Assembly (NCBI GenBank): GCA_028343215.1
Contig: JAOLYB010000011.1
Location: forward strand, 1 to 36,770
Direction: 5' to 3'
DNA length: 36,770 nucleotides
Source: Candidatus Nitrosopelagicus sp.
Lineage (GTDB): Archaea; Thermoproteota; Nitrososphaeria; Nitrososphaerales; Nitrosopumilaceae
The notes below the pieces were generated by a model that worked only from the letters and a program-made list of their open reading frames with translations, did not search any database and had not been told where the DNA came from. The position numbers and the translations under genes are program-made. Shown here piece after piece: positions 8,712 to 16,990 of the stretch (positions are counted from its first letter, which is position 1; every line of letters begins with the position of its first letter).

Positions 8712-9512
8712 ATGGTGTCAGATACGCAAGAATTGCCAGAAACTGGTGAGATTGTAATTGCAACAGTAACAAAAATTAGTGATCATGGTGCTTACGTTAC
8801 ACTAGATGAATATAATAAAATTCAAGGATTTTTACATGTTTCAGAAATTGCTCCAGGGTGGGTACGTAAAGTAAACAAGTATGTTAGAGAAGGAGAAAAG
8901 AAGGTATTACTAGTAAAAAAAGTCGAAAGCGGTAGAAAAGAAATTGATCTATCATTAAAACAGATTTCAAAAGATCAAAGAAAAAAGAAACTTCTTGATG
9001 TTAAAAGATTTGAAAAAGAACAGGGAATTTTAAAAAATATTCAAGAGAAATCAGAATTAACTACAAAACAAATTGAAGATTTAGAAGATAAATTTTTATC
9101 AAAATATGATTCAGTTTATGATGCAATGTTGAATATTGCAATTAAAGGTAGTGCTGAAATAAAAGATTTGAAACTACAGAAGAAAGTAATGACAACTATT
9201 GAAGATATTTGTTCAAAAATGAAACTTCCATCAGTAGAGTTGAGAGGAATTTTAGAAATTTCAAATAATCAATCTAACGGAGTTGAACTAATCAAAAAAA
9301 CACTAAAAGATGCAGAGAATGTTGAAGATGCAAAAATAGAGATAACATATTTGGGCGCACCAAAATACAGATTAAGTTTAGTTTCTCAAGATTTTAAAAC
9401 TGCTGAAAAATCATTGAAACCAATTTTAGAGAAAATTGAGAAAAGTGTGAAAAAGCAAAATGGAATTTATATTTTTACACGAGAAGAATCAATAAAAATT
9501 GGTGAAGGATAA
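8712..9512 (+). CDS. eif2a: Translation initiation factor aIF2 subunit alpha
   Basis: This 266-residue protein has an N-terminal S1/OB RNA-binding domain (residues 11-86: GEIVIATVTKISDHGAYVTL, GFLHVSEIAPGWVRKV, REGEKKVLLVKKV). A helical middle domain follows, and then an alpha-beta C-terminal domain (EITYLGAPKYRLSLVSQDFK) that binds the gamma subunit. As part of heterotrimeric aIF2 it delivers initiator Met-tRNA to the small ribosomal subunit. The stop TAA overlaps the next ATG by 1 nt (TAATG), which couples it to nop10, the usual archaeal neighbour. Confidence 0.96.
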   Translation: MVSDTQELPETGEIVIATVTKISDHGAYVTLDEYNKIQGFLHVSEIAPGWVRKVNKYVREGEKKVLLVKKVESGRKEIDLSLKQISKDQRKKKLLDVKRFEKEQGILKNIQEKSELTTKQIEDLEDKFLSKYDSVYDAMLNIAIKGSAEIKDLKLQKKVMTTIEDICSKMKLPSVELRGILEISNNQSNGVELIKKTLKDAENVEDAKIEITYLGAPKYRLSLVSQDFKTAEKSLKPILEKIEKSVKKQNGIYIFTREESIKIGEG

Positions 9513-9664
9513 TGCGTTTTCAATTAAGAAAATGTACCGAATGCGGAGCATATACACTAAAAGAAATTTGTAAAAAATGTGATCAAGCTACTAAAAGTGT
9601 TCATCCTGCAAAATTTTCTCCAGATGACAAATATCTAAGATACAGAATTGCCGATAAAGAATAA
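9512..9664 (+). CDS. nop10: Ribosome biogenesis protein Nop10
   Basis: This 50-residue protein begins MRFQLRKCTECGAYTLKEIC and has a zinc-binding pattern Cys8-x2-Cys11-x8-Cys20-x2-Cys23, then a tail with HPAKFSPDDKYLRYR, the Nop10 signature. Nop10 is a core protein of box H/ACA ribonucleoproteins and works with Cbf5, Gar1 and L7Ae in RNA-guided pseudouridylation. Its ATG overlaps the stop of aIF2-alpha by one base. It ends 3 nt before the stop of the convergent aldo/keto reductase gene. The size and motifs are diagnostic. Confidence 0.95.
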   Translation: MRFQLRKCTECGAYTLKEICKKCDQATKSVHPAKFSPDDKYLRYRIADKE

Positions 9665-9667
9665 CAT

Positions 9668-10678
9668 CTATCTATATTCTCCACCACAATCACCAATTGA
9701 TGTAAAAAGATCATTGGCTTTTGATGTAACAGATTTTATGTTTTCATAGTCATCATTTTGTAATTGTAATGAGAATGTTTTGTTATTTTGTCCAATATGA
9801 TCAGATAAGCCTAACCTTGAACCAATTATGACACCAGCAACTGTAGGTTTATTTAAAATAAAACGCGTTGCAACGTTTGGAATTTTTACATTATGCTTTT
9901 TTGCAATTTCATCTAATACAACAAGTAATTCTTGAAATAATATCCAACCACCCCATGCATCAATCATATTCATATATTTTTGAAGACTAAAGGTGTCAAG
10001 ATCGGATTGTGTTGGTTTTGGTGTACCAAGGTATTTTTCGGTGAGTAATCCTCCAAGTAAAGTTCCATATGCTAAAAGTTTCATATTATGATTTTTACAA
10101 AATGATGTCATCCTTACGTCTGGACGTTGATCAATTATCGAATATTGAACTTGGTTTGAAATTAATTCTATTCCATTATCATTCATTATTTGGATTCGTT
10201 CTGTATCAAAATTAGTTAATCCAAGATTGGATATTTTACCATCATCACGAAGTTTTGTCAATTGGTGTAATGCATCAATGTAACTTGCATCATTATAGTC
10301 CCACCAATGAAATTGAATCACATCAATTACGTCTACATTCATTTTTTTCATTGATTGATCTATGTAATGTTCTACAATAGATCTGGTCATTGGTCCAGGA
10401 TTAGGAACAAATTTTGTAAAGCCTTGAATTTTTTCTAGTTCATTTTTTCCTTTCTTTTTTTCTAATTCATTTCTAAAATCACCATAAAATGATTCAGCAG
10501 GTCCATAGATATCAGCCATATCCCAAGTATTGAATCCATTTTCATTATACTCTAACATTTGTGATATAGCTGAATCATGATTGATTTGACCATGTCCACC
10601 AGCTACCTGCCACATTCCATTTAGAATTCTACAGATTGAAAAGTTGGGCGCAAGTTGAATCGTTTCTATTTCAGACAA
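9668..10678 (-). CDS. Aldo/keto reductase family oxidoreductase
   Basis: This 336-residue protein shows the AKR catalytic tetrad: Asp53 and Tyr58 in TWDMADIYGPAE, Lys89 in GFTKFVP and His124 in IQFHWWDY. It also has the strand GLTNFDTERI and the C-terminal NADPH-binding GVIIGSRLGLSDH. It reduces aldehydes or ketones with NAD(P)H; the substrate cannot be told. It starts with TTG at 10678, since an in-frame stop lies two codons upstream and no ATG is available, and a TATA-like box sits about 26 nt upstream. It is a single-gene unit. Confidence 0.9.
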   Translation of the reverse strand: MSEIETIQLAPNFSICRILNGMWQVAGGHGQINHDSAISQMLEYNENGFNTWDMADIYGPAESFYGDFRNELEKKKGKNELEKIQGFTKFVPNPGPMTRSIVEHYIDQSMKKMNVDVIDVIQFHWWDYNDASYIDALHQLTKLRDDGKISNLGLTNFDTERIQIMNDNGIELISNQVQYSIIDQRPDVRMTSFCKNHNMKLLAYGTLLGGLLTEKYLGTPKPTQSDLDTFSLQKYMNMIDAWGGWILFQELLVVLDEIAKKHNVKIPNVATRFILNKPTVAGVIIGSRLGLSDHIGQNNKTFSLQLQNDDYENIKSVTSKANDLFTSIGDCGGEYR

Positions 10679-10697
10679 TAATTAATCTAGATATTGT

Positions 10698-10707
10698 GAT
10701 AATTTAG
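10698..10707 (-). promoter_or_regulatory. TATA-like box for aldo/keto reductase
   Basis: On the minus strand this reads ctaaattatc, centred about 26 nt upstream of the TTG start at 10678. It supports TTG as a leaderless start. Confidence 0.4.
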
Positions 10708-10750
10708 TATAATCGGTTATCCTAAAAAAAACTAATATTATATTTCAAAC

Positions 10751-10760
10751 ATTATATACA
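10751..10760 (+). promoter_or_regulatory. TATA box for zinc-finger microprotein
   Basis: The sequence attatataca is centred about 27 nt upstream of the TTG at 10782, the expected distance for a leaderless transcript. It favours that TTG over the upstream in-frame TTG at 10767. Confidence 0.5.
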
Positions 10761-10781
10761 CTTCAATTGTATCTTCATCAA

Positions 10782-10943
10782 TTGGATTTATTCAAAAAAA
10801 AATCTAAAACTACAACAGATTTAGTGTGTAAAATATGTAAGATGGAATTCTCTACTTCTGAAAGAACAATGAGGCATATGATTAAAGCGCATTCTAAACC
10901 ACAGAAAGTAAAGAAAAGACTCGGTAGTGGAAAATATGATTAA
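10782..10943 (+). CDS. C2H2 zinc-finger microprotein
   Basis: This small gene encodes 53 residues. Residues 16-37 form one classical C2H2 finger, Cys-x2-Cys-x12-His-x4-His (VCKICKMEFSTSE through HMIKAHS), between a lysine-rich N-terminus and a basic tail (KPQKVKKRLGSGK). It is probably a nucleic-acid-binding protein, but the target is unknown. The start is inferred: TTG at 10782 sits about 27 nt after a good TATA box. It faces the next - strand gene with a 14-nt gap. The intact Cys/His spacing and promoter make it likely to be real despite its size. Confidence 0.7.
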   Translation: MDLFKKKSKTTTDLVCKICKMEFSTSERTMRHMIKAHSKPQKVKKRLGSGKYD

Positions 10944-10957
10944 ATTATTATTTTAAA

Positions 10958-11257
10958 TTAATTCAATGCTTTCTTTATTGCATTTTGTAACGCATCTCGA
11001 TGCTCCTCAATTATACCTCGAATTTCAAATGTATCCACATAACCACCAGCTGATGCTCTAGTAGCTTTTAACAAATAATGCAATGTAGCCTCCTCAATTT
11101 TTCCTACATAATATCCATAAAGAAAATCGAGTTCATTTTCACACTTCCAAACTTTTTTTGTTTCTAGAAATGTTTCTTTAATTTCTAAAGGTATTTCTTG
11201 AATTCTCCTTAAAATATAGTCATTTAATGATTTTAGGATCGAGGTATCGGTAATCAC
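10958..11257 (-). CDS. Small conserved-looking hypothetical protein
   Basis: This 99-residue protein starts with GTG. I do not recognise a family. It is predicted mostly helical, with charged amphipathic stretches (LRRIQEIPLEIKETFLETKK; FLYGYYVGKIEEATLHYLL; EIRGIIEEHRDALQNAIKK), no signal peptide and no membrane segment. It sits between the zinc-finger gene and the helicase, divergent from the latter by 79 nt. Codon use and base composition resemble the neighbours. It is likely cytoplasmic and may bind another protein, but no function can be assigned. Confidence 0.6.
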   Translation of the reverse strand: MITDTSILKSLNDYILRRIQEIPLEIKETFLETKKVWKCENELDFLYGYYVGKIEEATLHYLLKATRASAGGYVDTFEIRGIIEEHRDALQNAIKKALN

Positions 11258-11302
11258 AGTCAGTATTATTTACAAACGGTTAATCAAGATAGCTGAAATA
11301 GA

Positions 11303-11312
11303 TTTAACTTTA
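11303..11312 (+). promoter_or_regulatory. TATA-like box for XPD/DinG-like helicase
   Basis: The sequence tttaacttta is centred about 28 nt upstream of the helicase ATG at 11337, the spacing expected for a leaderless or nearly leaderless mRNA. Confidence 0.35.
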
Positions 11313-11336
11313 GTGGTTTAGAAATTTTTTTATAAA

Positions 11337-13037
11337 ATGTCTTCACAAAGTACAATTCTCAAATCATTCCCAAAGGAGTTTGCTCCAAGACCACTTCAAG
11401 AAAAATTAATAGGAGAAATTCAAGAAAAGATTGATTCGGGTGTTAGAGTCGTCTTACTTTCAGCCCCAACAGGAATTGGTAAATCACTCATTGCTGCAAG
11501 TATTGCAGGATACTTTGGTAGTTCATTTGTTGTAACAGCATCAAAGCATTTGCAGGATCAATATACCAAGGATATGCCGTGGTTTAAACCAAACAAAGGA
11601 ATGCCAAATTTTGCATGTCATAAAATGATGGAAAAACATGGAATAGATTTGACAGAGACAGATTTTGCTGTACAAAATAAATGGACCTGTGATATGGGTA
11701 CATGTTTTGATAAAAAAACAAAAAAAGAATGTAAATACAAACCAAAACTTGCTGAAGTTGCAGAAGGGAAAAGAAAACCAGATGACTGTTTATACTATTT
11801 ACAAAAATATCAAAGTTTGATTTCTTCACATTCCATATGGAATTATGCCTCTTACTTTCAAATGATGAAGTATCAAAAAGAAAAATACGCTCAATATCTA
11901 AATAAAAAAGTTGCAATATTTGATGAAGCACATAGAATTGAAGATCAAATAATTCAATTTGTTGGAATCGATATTTATGAAAGAAATTTGAATGAATGTA
12001 AAATTGATGTAGAAAGTTATGATTTAGAAAATATCAATGATGTAATGAAATTATCAGATGGTTTATCTGAATCTTATGCAAGACAAATTAGTAATTTAGA
12101 AGACAGTAGTGCTTTTGCCCAAAATCCAGATTATGAAGTTGTTCAAACATTAGAAAATAAATATAAAAAATATGCCGAAGCACGTTCTGAAATTTATTCA
12201 AATAAACAAAATTTTATCTTAAACAAACCATATTTTGATGAAGGTGGAAAATTTAGATCACTATCTGTAAAACCACTGGATATATCAAAATATGTTAGCA
12301 CGTTTTTTGAACATCCAGTTCAAATTTTTATGTCTGCTACAATAGACAAAGAAAGTTTTTGTGAAAATACAGGATTTGATTCTAGTGTTGTAGAAATTGT
12401 TGATACACAAATCTCACCATTTCCAATTGAAAATAGAAAAGTAGAGTTTACAGATGTTAAAAGATTAAGTTACAATTCAACACGAGATGATGAATTACTA
12501 GTAATAAAGAAAATTGACGAGATAATGACTAAGTATTCTGATAAGAAGGGATTAGTTTTGACATCATCAAAATCAAGATGTTTTGAAATTTTACAAAATC
12601 TTTCTGAAGTAAATAAAAAACGTATTAGAATTTGTCATAGCTTTAATTCAGATGGTAAAACCCAAGATCAAGTTGTACAAGAACATGCAGAAAGTGAAAA
12701 TGGAGTTTTACTTTCATCTTCATTATGGGAAGGAGTTGATCTAAAAGAAGACCTATCAAGATTTCAGATTGTTGCAAAAGCACCTTATCCAATGCTATCA
12801 GAGACTAGAACTAAAATAAAGATGCAAAAATATCCGCTATGGTATAAAGCACAAGCAATTATGAAATTACTACAAGGATTTGGTAGATCAATTAGAGATT
12901 ATGGTGACTGGGCCGATACATATGTTCTTGATTCTGCAGCACATGAGTTACTTTTAATGAATAGAAAAATGGTACCACATGCCTATCATGATATAATTTT
13001 TCCAAGTTCTTTCAAGGAATTTTTAGGAGATAATTAA
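11337..13037 (+). CDS. Fe-S superfamily 2 DNA helicase, XPD/Rad3/DinG-like
   Basis: This 566-residue protein has the XPD/DinG architecture: a Q-like PRPLQ, Walker A (SAPTGIGKS, residues 42-50), an iron-sulfur region with Cys94, Cys118, Cys123, Cys132 and Cys151, and a DEAH box at 196-199 (FDEAHRIED). The second motor domain has SATID, LSSSLWEGVDL, KAPYPML and motif VI QGFGRSIRD. Such helicases unwind DNA 5'-to-3' in repair. It is somewhat shorter than canonical XPD, and five rather than four cysteines fall in the Fe-S region, so which four bind the cluster is open. It stands alone and shares stop bases with the SNase-like gene (TTAA, 13034-13037). XPD versus DinG is not decided. Confidence 0.9.
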   Translation: MSSQSTILKSFPKEFAPRPLQEKLIGEIQEKIDSGVRVVLLSAPTGIGKSLIAASIAGYFGSSFVVTASKHLQDQYTKDMPWFKPNKGMPNFACHKMMEKHGIDLTETDFAVQNKWTCDMGTCFDKKTKKECKYKPKLAEVAEGKRKPDDCLYYLQKYQSLISSHSIWNYASYFQMMKYQKEKYAQYLNKKVAIFDEAHRIEDQIIQFVGIDIYERNLNECKIDVESYDLENINDVMKLSDGLSESYARQISNLEDSSAFAQNPDYEVVQTLENKYKKYAEARSEIYSNKQNFILNKPYFDEGGKFRSLSVKPLDISKYVSTFFEHPVQIFMSATIDKESFCENTGFDSSVVEIVDTQISPFPIENRKVEFTDVKRLSYNSTRDDELLVIKKIDEIMTKYSDKKGLVLTSSKSRCFEILQNLSEVNKKRIRICHSFNSDGKTQDQVVQEHAESENGVLLSSSLWEGVDLKEDLSRFQIVAKAPYPMLSETRTKIKMQKYPLWYKAQAIMKLLQGFGRSIRDYGDWADTYVLDSAAHELLLMNRKMVPHAYHDIIFPSSFKEFLGDN

Positions 13038-13513
13038 TCGCAGCCATATTTTATGGCCCAATCCAATCCACCAAATTCACTTCTTCCACAAAATCTTGGA
13101 TCAAGTTCAGCATGATCATTATCTAAAAGTAATTCATTAAGTGATGTTTCACTACAAAATACAAGACCAATTTCTCTATCAAATGATGGTTTTTGGCCTC
13201 TATCTAAAATGAATACAGATTCACTTCCTGCAGAACACTGTGATACTGCAAATGCTTTTGATTCATCACCGCCAGGTTCTGTACGTTCTGGTGCATTTAC
13301 AAGTGCAAGTCTAATTCTAATTTCTTCACCACTATCTGAAAGAAATTTTACAGTATCACCGTCAACTACCTGAGCAATTACACCTGTTGTACAAATTTGA
13401 TCATCGCAATTAATTGAGGTATCTGGTGGCGTAATAGAAATAGAATATGCGACAATTCCAATACCAATTATAGAAATAAGCATCATCGAGATTGCCTTTA
13501 AGATATTACCCAT
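13034..13513 (-). CDS. Membrane-anchored staphylococcal-nuclease-like (SNase) protein
   Basis: This 159-residue protein has an N-terminal hydrophobic segment (residues 7-26, AISMMLISIIGIGIVAYSIS), then an SNase/OB fold starting VIAQVVDGDTVKF. The region RIRLALVNAPER corresponds to the Arg35...Asp40...Glu43 part of the staphylococcal enzyme, but the Asp40 position appears to be Asn73. Arg113 in FDREIGLVFC may match Arg87. It also has six cysteines (36, 41, 93, 120, 142, 158), which suggests disulfides outside the cell. It is probably a surface nuclease or nuclease-derived domain; activity is uncertain because of the Asp-to-Asn change. It is divergent from the HD gene. Confidence 0.82.
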   Translation of the reverse strand: MGNILKAISMMLISIIGIGIVAYSISITPPDTSINCDDQICTTGVIAQVVDGDTVKFLSDSGEEIRIRLALVNAPERTEPGGDESKAFAVSQCSAGSESVFILDRGQKPSFDREIGLVFCSETSLNELLLDNDHAELDPRFCGRSEFGGLDWAIKYGCD

Positions 13514-13533
13514 GAATTAGATATTTATCAATA

Positions 13534-13554
13534 CAATATAGATGATTTTTTAAC
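13534..13554. promoter_or_regulatory. Adjacent divergent TATA boxes (SNase-like / HD gene)
   Basis: In the 61-nt gap, ctatattg on the minus strand (13534-13541) lies about 25 nt from the SNase-like ATG at 13513. The sequence ttttttaac on the plus strand (13546-13554) lies about 25 nt from the HD-gene ATG at 13575. Both fit leaderless starts and sit side by side. Confidence 0.45.
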
Positions 13555-13574
13555 TCAATCAATTAGATGATAGT

Positions 13575-14099
13575 ATGTCAAATGTTGCAGATGCAAGAAA
13601 TTTTGCTAAAAAGAAACATGCGGGTCAATTGAGAAAAAATGGTAAAACAACAACATTTTCTCATTTAAAAGATGTAGTAAAAAATTTAAAAAAAATGAAG
13701 GTCACAAACAAAGATACCATTTGTGCTGCATGGTTACACGATACAATTGAGGATACCGATACAGATTTTGATTCAATAAAAGATAGGTTTGGGAAAAATA
13801 TTGCAGATATTGTAGTATCAGTTACTAAAGATAATCGCTTGCCAAAAAAACAAAGAGAAATAAAATATGCAAAAGATTTGAAATCTTCAAGTACAAAAGC
13901 AAAAATTGTAAAAATTGCAGATATTTTAGCAAATGTGAATGATGCACCAAATGCTGGAAGAAATACACAATGGGAGAAACAACAATTTGTTAAAAAATCT
14001 AAATATTGGAGTTATGTTTCGAGCGTAAAACCAGGGAAACTTGCAGAACTTTCATGGGCAAACAATGAATGGAAAAGACTACAGGAAAAATATAGTTAA
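13575..14099 (+). CDS. MESH1-like HD-domain hydrolase ((p)ppGpp hydrolase family)
   Basis: This 174-residue protein matches the single-domain HD hydrolases related to the RelA/SpoT hydrolase domain. It has AKKKHAGQLRKNG, His30 in TFSHLKDV, the His55-Asp56 doublet in AAWLHDTIEDTD, RFGKNIADIVVSVTKD, LPKKQREIKY and Asp116 in KIVKIADILANV. Metazoan MESH1 removes the 3' pyrophosphate of (p)ppGpp and can also hydrolyse NADPH. No synthetase domain is present. In an archaeon the substrate is uncertain: ppGpp, NADPH or another nucleotide are all possible. It shares stop bases with the convergent gene (TTAA, 14096-14099). Confidence 0.87.
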   Translation: MSNVADARNFAKKKHAGQLRKNGKTTTFSHLKDVVKNLKKMKVTNKDTICAAWLHDTIEDTDTDFDSIKDRFGKNIADIVVSVTKDNRLPKKQREIKYAKDLKSSSTKAKIVKIADILANVNDAPNAGRNTQWEKQQFVKKSKYWSYVSSVKPGKLAELSWANNEWKRLQEKYS

Positions 14100-14899
14100 T
14101 TTTTTTGCTCGTAAATGTTTAGAGTTGCTTTTACAAGAGAACGACTAACATCATCAGGTAGGATAATCATTATTCCACTATCTTGCGTTACATTAGAACA
14201 TGTTCCTGAGTGACTGATTAAATTTTTAGCAAAACACCCAGGTTCGGTATAATAAAAGAAGGTTCCAGTTTCCTTATAGCTTTCATATTCAGAAATTGAT
14301 GGAACAAAGTACAAATTTGCACCTATTGTTTTATCATCAATTCTAATACTATAATCAAAATTTGATATATCACTTATCATGCAAATTGGAATAAAATGTG
14401 CGAATGCAGTAGGTAATTTTGATTCCTGTTGAGAATCAGAATATGAAGTATTTTTTACATTTGGAAATTGAATATTGTAAGGATCATTTGTTAATTGTAG
14501 ACCCATAGCAACCTCGATGTTTTGTCTTATCACATCAACCGTAGAACGATAATGATGTGGTTGAAAATTATACTGACACTGATTGTTTTGATGTGATAAA
14601 CGAACAAATGACTTTTCATGCATTGAATCTAGTTCATTTGTACCATAATTATCCGGAAGAGTTTCATCAAATGGAACATATTTTTGTGAATCATCCAATA
14701 CAGCATTTGATTTGTTCCATGTTGATGTAACATCAAATACAATGTTTGATGGATAACTATTCCAAACAGGATCTAAATGTACGTACAATGAGTGTCTGTT
14801 AACAGACATATCTTCAAACTCCATTGGCATGTAAAATTCTACTATGTCTAATAGAGCAAGAATTGCTGCAATTCCTACGATAAATAATAAAATTTTCAT
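14096..14899 (-). CDS. Membrane-anchored extracellular protein of unknown function
   Basis: With the ATG at 14899 the protein has 267 residues. One hydrophobic N-terminal segment (KILLFIVGIAAILALLDIVE) is followed by a long polar exodomain without further membrane spans. Cysteines in the exodomain (for example NQCQYNF, FIPICMI, EPGCFA, SGTCSNV) suggest disulfides. I recognise no family. A TTG start at 14959 would add 20 residues and has a TATA-like tagataat about 26 nt upstream, so the start is open; I prefer the ATG because it places the anchor at the N-terminus. It overlaps the HD gene by 4 nt, stop to stop. Confidence 0.6.
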   Translation of the reverse strand: MKILLFIVGIAAILALLDIVEFYMPMEFEDMSVNRHSLYVHLDPVWNSYPSNIVFDVTSTWNKSNAVLDDSQKYVPFDETLPDNYGTNELDSMHEKSFVRLSHQNNQCQYNFQPHHYRSTVDVIRQNIEVAMGLQLTNDPYNIQFPNVKNTSYSDSQQESKLPTAFAHFIPICMISDISNFDYSIRIDDKTIGANLYFVPSISEYESYKETGTFFYYTEPGCFAKNLISHSGTCSNVTQDSGIMIILPDDVSRSLVKATLNIYEQKN

Positions 14900-15017
14900 C
14901 TGTTTTATTTTAGAAAATGTGGATTTTTGTGACAATATCTCAAATATGAAAAAAGCCAATAACTAGCTTACCAGTTTTGGATTATCTAGTGACCAAATAA
15001 TAGATAATTAGTTGTCA

Positions 15018-15027
15018 TTTTTATTTT
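15018..15027 (+). promoter_or_regulatory. TATA-like box for universal stress protein-photolyase pair
   Basis: The sequence tttttatttt is centred about 25 nt before the ATG at 15047, consistent with a leaderless transcript carrying both the stress protein and the photolyase. Confidence 0.4.
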
Positions 15028-15046
15028 CTAGAATATCTAATACAGT

Positions 15047-15469
15047 ATGGAAATAAAAAAAATTTTAGTTGCAGTGGATGGTTCAGAACATTCTGAAAAA
15101 GGACTAGATATAGCAATTAGTCTTGTAAAAGAGACCAAAAAAGAAATTTTAGGTTTATTTGTAAAACCTCATTCAGTAGATTCTCTTAGATATGGAGATG
15201 TGTTTTCAGGACATCAAGATGAAATTGCAAAAAAGTCATTTCAAAGTTTAAGAGAAAAATGTGAAAAGAATAATGTTGAATTTAGAACCGAGATAAGAAC
15301 CGGAGATGTAAAAACAACAATTGAAAAAATGGCAAATGATGACCAAATGAATGTAGATATGGTGATAATTGGTTCTAGAGGAAGAGGCTCAGTTAAAGGA
15401 GCACTTCTAGGAAGTGTTTCAAAATATGTTTTGGACAAGAGTAAAGTTCCAGTTCTAATAGTAAAATGA
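15047..15469 (+). CDS. Universal stress protein (UspA family)
   Basis: This 140-residue protein has the single Usp alpha/beta domain. It starts KKILVAVDGSEHSEKGLDIA and ends with the ATP-binding signature Gly109-x2-Gly112-x9-Gly122-Ser (GSRGRGSVKGALLGSVS), followed by VPVLIV. That places it in the ATP-binding (MJ0577-like) group. Its stop overlaps the start of the photolyase gene by 4 nt (ATGA at 15466-15469), so the two are probably made together, which suggests a role tied to light or UV stress. The family is certain; the physiological role is inferred. Confidence 0.95.
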   Translation: MEIKKILVAVDGSEHSEKGLDIAISLVKETKKEILGLFVKPHSVDSLRYGDVFSGHQDEIAKKSFQSLREKCEKNNVEFRTEIRTGDVKTTIEKMANDDQMNVDMVIIGSRGRGSVKGALLGSVSKYVLDKSKVPVLIVK

Positions 15470-16989
15470 CGAGAAATCTTTGTATTGTTCTTGGAGATCA
15501 ACTATCACAAAATATTACATCTTTAAAAAATCTTAGAAAAGAAGACGATAAAATTTTGATGATGGAGGTTGTAAATGAAGCAACATACGTAAATCATCAC
15601 AAAAAAAAACTAATTTTGATTTTCAGTGCAATGAGACATTTTGCAGAAGACTTGAAAAAACAAGGATATACAGTCATTTATTCAAAAATTAATAATTCAT
15701 CAAATACATTTACTGAAGAATTAGTCAAGCAATGTAAAAATACAAAACCAAAAAAAATTGTGATAACACATCCTGGTGAATATCGAGTCTTACAAGAAAT
15801 AAAAAAATGGAAAAAAATTGTAAAAATTCCAGTATCAATAGTTGAGGATGAGAGATTTTTTTGTAATATTAATGAATTTGAGAAATGGGCGGCGAGTAAA
15901 AAAGAACTAAAGATGGAGACATTTTACCAAATGATGCGAAAAAAATACAACATATTGATTGATGAAAATGGAAAACCCCAAGGAGGAAAATGGAATTATG
16001 ATATAAAAAATAGAAAGCGATTACCAAAAAATTATCCAAGTATTCCAAAACCCTTGGAACATAAACCAGATAACATTACAAAGCAGGTAATTGAAGATGT
16101 AAAAGGAAAATTTCCAAAACATTTTGGTAATTTAGAATCATTTTGGTTTGGAACAACTCATCAAGATGCAATAAAAAGCTTGAATGAATTTATAGAAAAT
16201 AGATTAGAATTATTTGGTCCATATGAAGATGCTATGGCACAAAATGAAAAATTTCTATATCATTCAGTTTTATCAATATATCTCAACATAGGATTGTTAG
16301 AACCAAAGCAGGTAATTGACAAAGTTTTACAGAAAAAGAATATTCCAGTAGAGTCTGTAGAAGGTTTTGTAAGACAAATTTTAGGCTGGAGAGAATACAT
16401 TAGAGGAATTTACTGGTTAACAATGCCAAAATATTCAGAAACAAATTACTTTAATGCAAAAAATAATCTTCCAGAATTTTATTGGACAGGAAAAACAGAT
16501 ATGAATTGCATGAAAAATTGCGTGAATCAGACAATACAAGATGCCTATGCTCATCACATACAACGATTAATGATTACAGGAAATTTTTCATTAATTGCAG
16601 GAATTAATCCTAAACAAGTTTGTGATTGGTATCTATCAGTTTATGCAGATGCGTTTGAATGGGTTGAACTTCCAAACACGCATGGAATGACCCTTTATGC
16701 AGATGGAGGTATTGTTGGAACAAAGCCTTATGCCGCAAGTGGAAATTATATCAACAAAATGTCAGATTATTGTAAAGATTGTAAATACGATGTAAAAAAG
16801 AAAGAAGGAGAAGATGCATGTCCATTTAACTATCTTTACTGGAACTTTTTTTTAACAAACAAAAAGAAACTAGAAAATAATCCAAGACTTTGGACCGTAT
16901 TTTCAAATATCAAGAAAATGTCAAAAGGAAAAAGGAAACAAATTCAAAATGACTCTAAAAATTTTCTAATTCAAATCACTAAAACATAG
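15466..16989 (+). CDS. Fe-S photolyase/cryptochrome (PhrB/CryB-like, (6-4) photolyase related)
   Basis: This 507-residue protein belongs to the deoxyribodipyrimidine photolyase-related (FeS-BCP) group. It begins LCIVLGDQLSQNI. The C-terminal FAD domain contains HHIQRLMITGNF and ADAFEWVELPNTHGM. Cys348, Cys436, Cys439 and Cys452 (in MNCMK, YCKDCK and DACPF) fall almost exactly where the [4Fe-4S] ligands of Agrobacterium PhrB lie (350, 438, 441, 454). PhrB repairs (6-4) photoproducts with FAD and a lumazine antenna. The N-terminal domain is Rossmann-like. It is translationally coupled to the upstream Usp gene and ends 1 nt before the convergent gene. Confidence 0.92.
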   Translation: MTRNLCIVLGDQLSQNITSLKNLRKEDDKILMMEVVNEATYVNHHKKKLILIFSAMRHFAEDLKKQGYTVIYSKINNSSNTFTEELVKQCKNTKPKKIVITHPGEYRVLQEIKKWKKIVKIPVSIVEDERFFCNINEFEKWAASKKELKMETFYQMMRKKYNILIDENGKPQGGKWNYDIKNRKRLPKNYPSIPKPLEHKPDNITKQVIEDVKGKFPKHFGNLESFWFGTTHQDAIKSLNEFIENRLELFGPYEDAMAQNEKFLYHSVLSIYLNIGLLEPKQVIDKVLQKKNIPVESVEGFVRQILGWREYIRGIYWLTMPKYSETNYFNAKNNLPEFYWTGKTDMNCMKNCVNQTIQDAYAHHIQRLMITGNFSLIAGINPKQVCDWYLSVYADAFEWVELPNTHGMTLYADGGIVGTKPYAASGNYINKMSDYCKDCKYDVKKKEGEDACPFNYLYWNFFLTNKKKLENNPRLWTVFSNIKKMSKGKRKQIQNDSKNFLIQITKT

Positions 16990-16990
16990 A

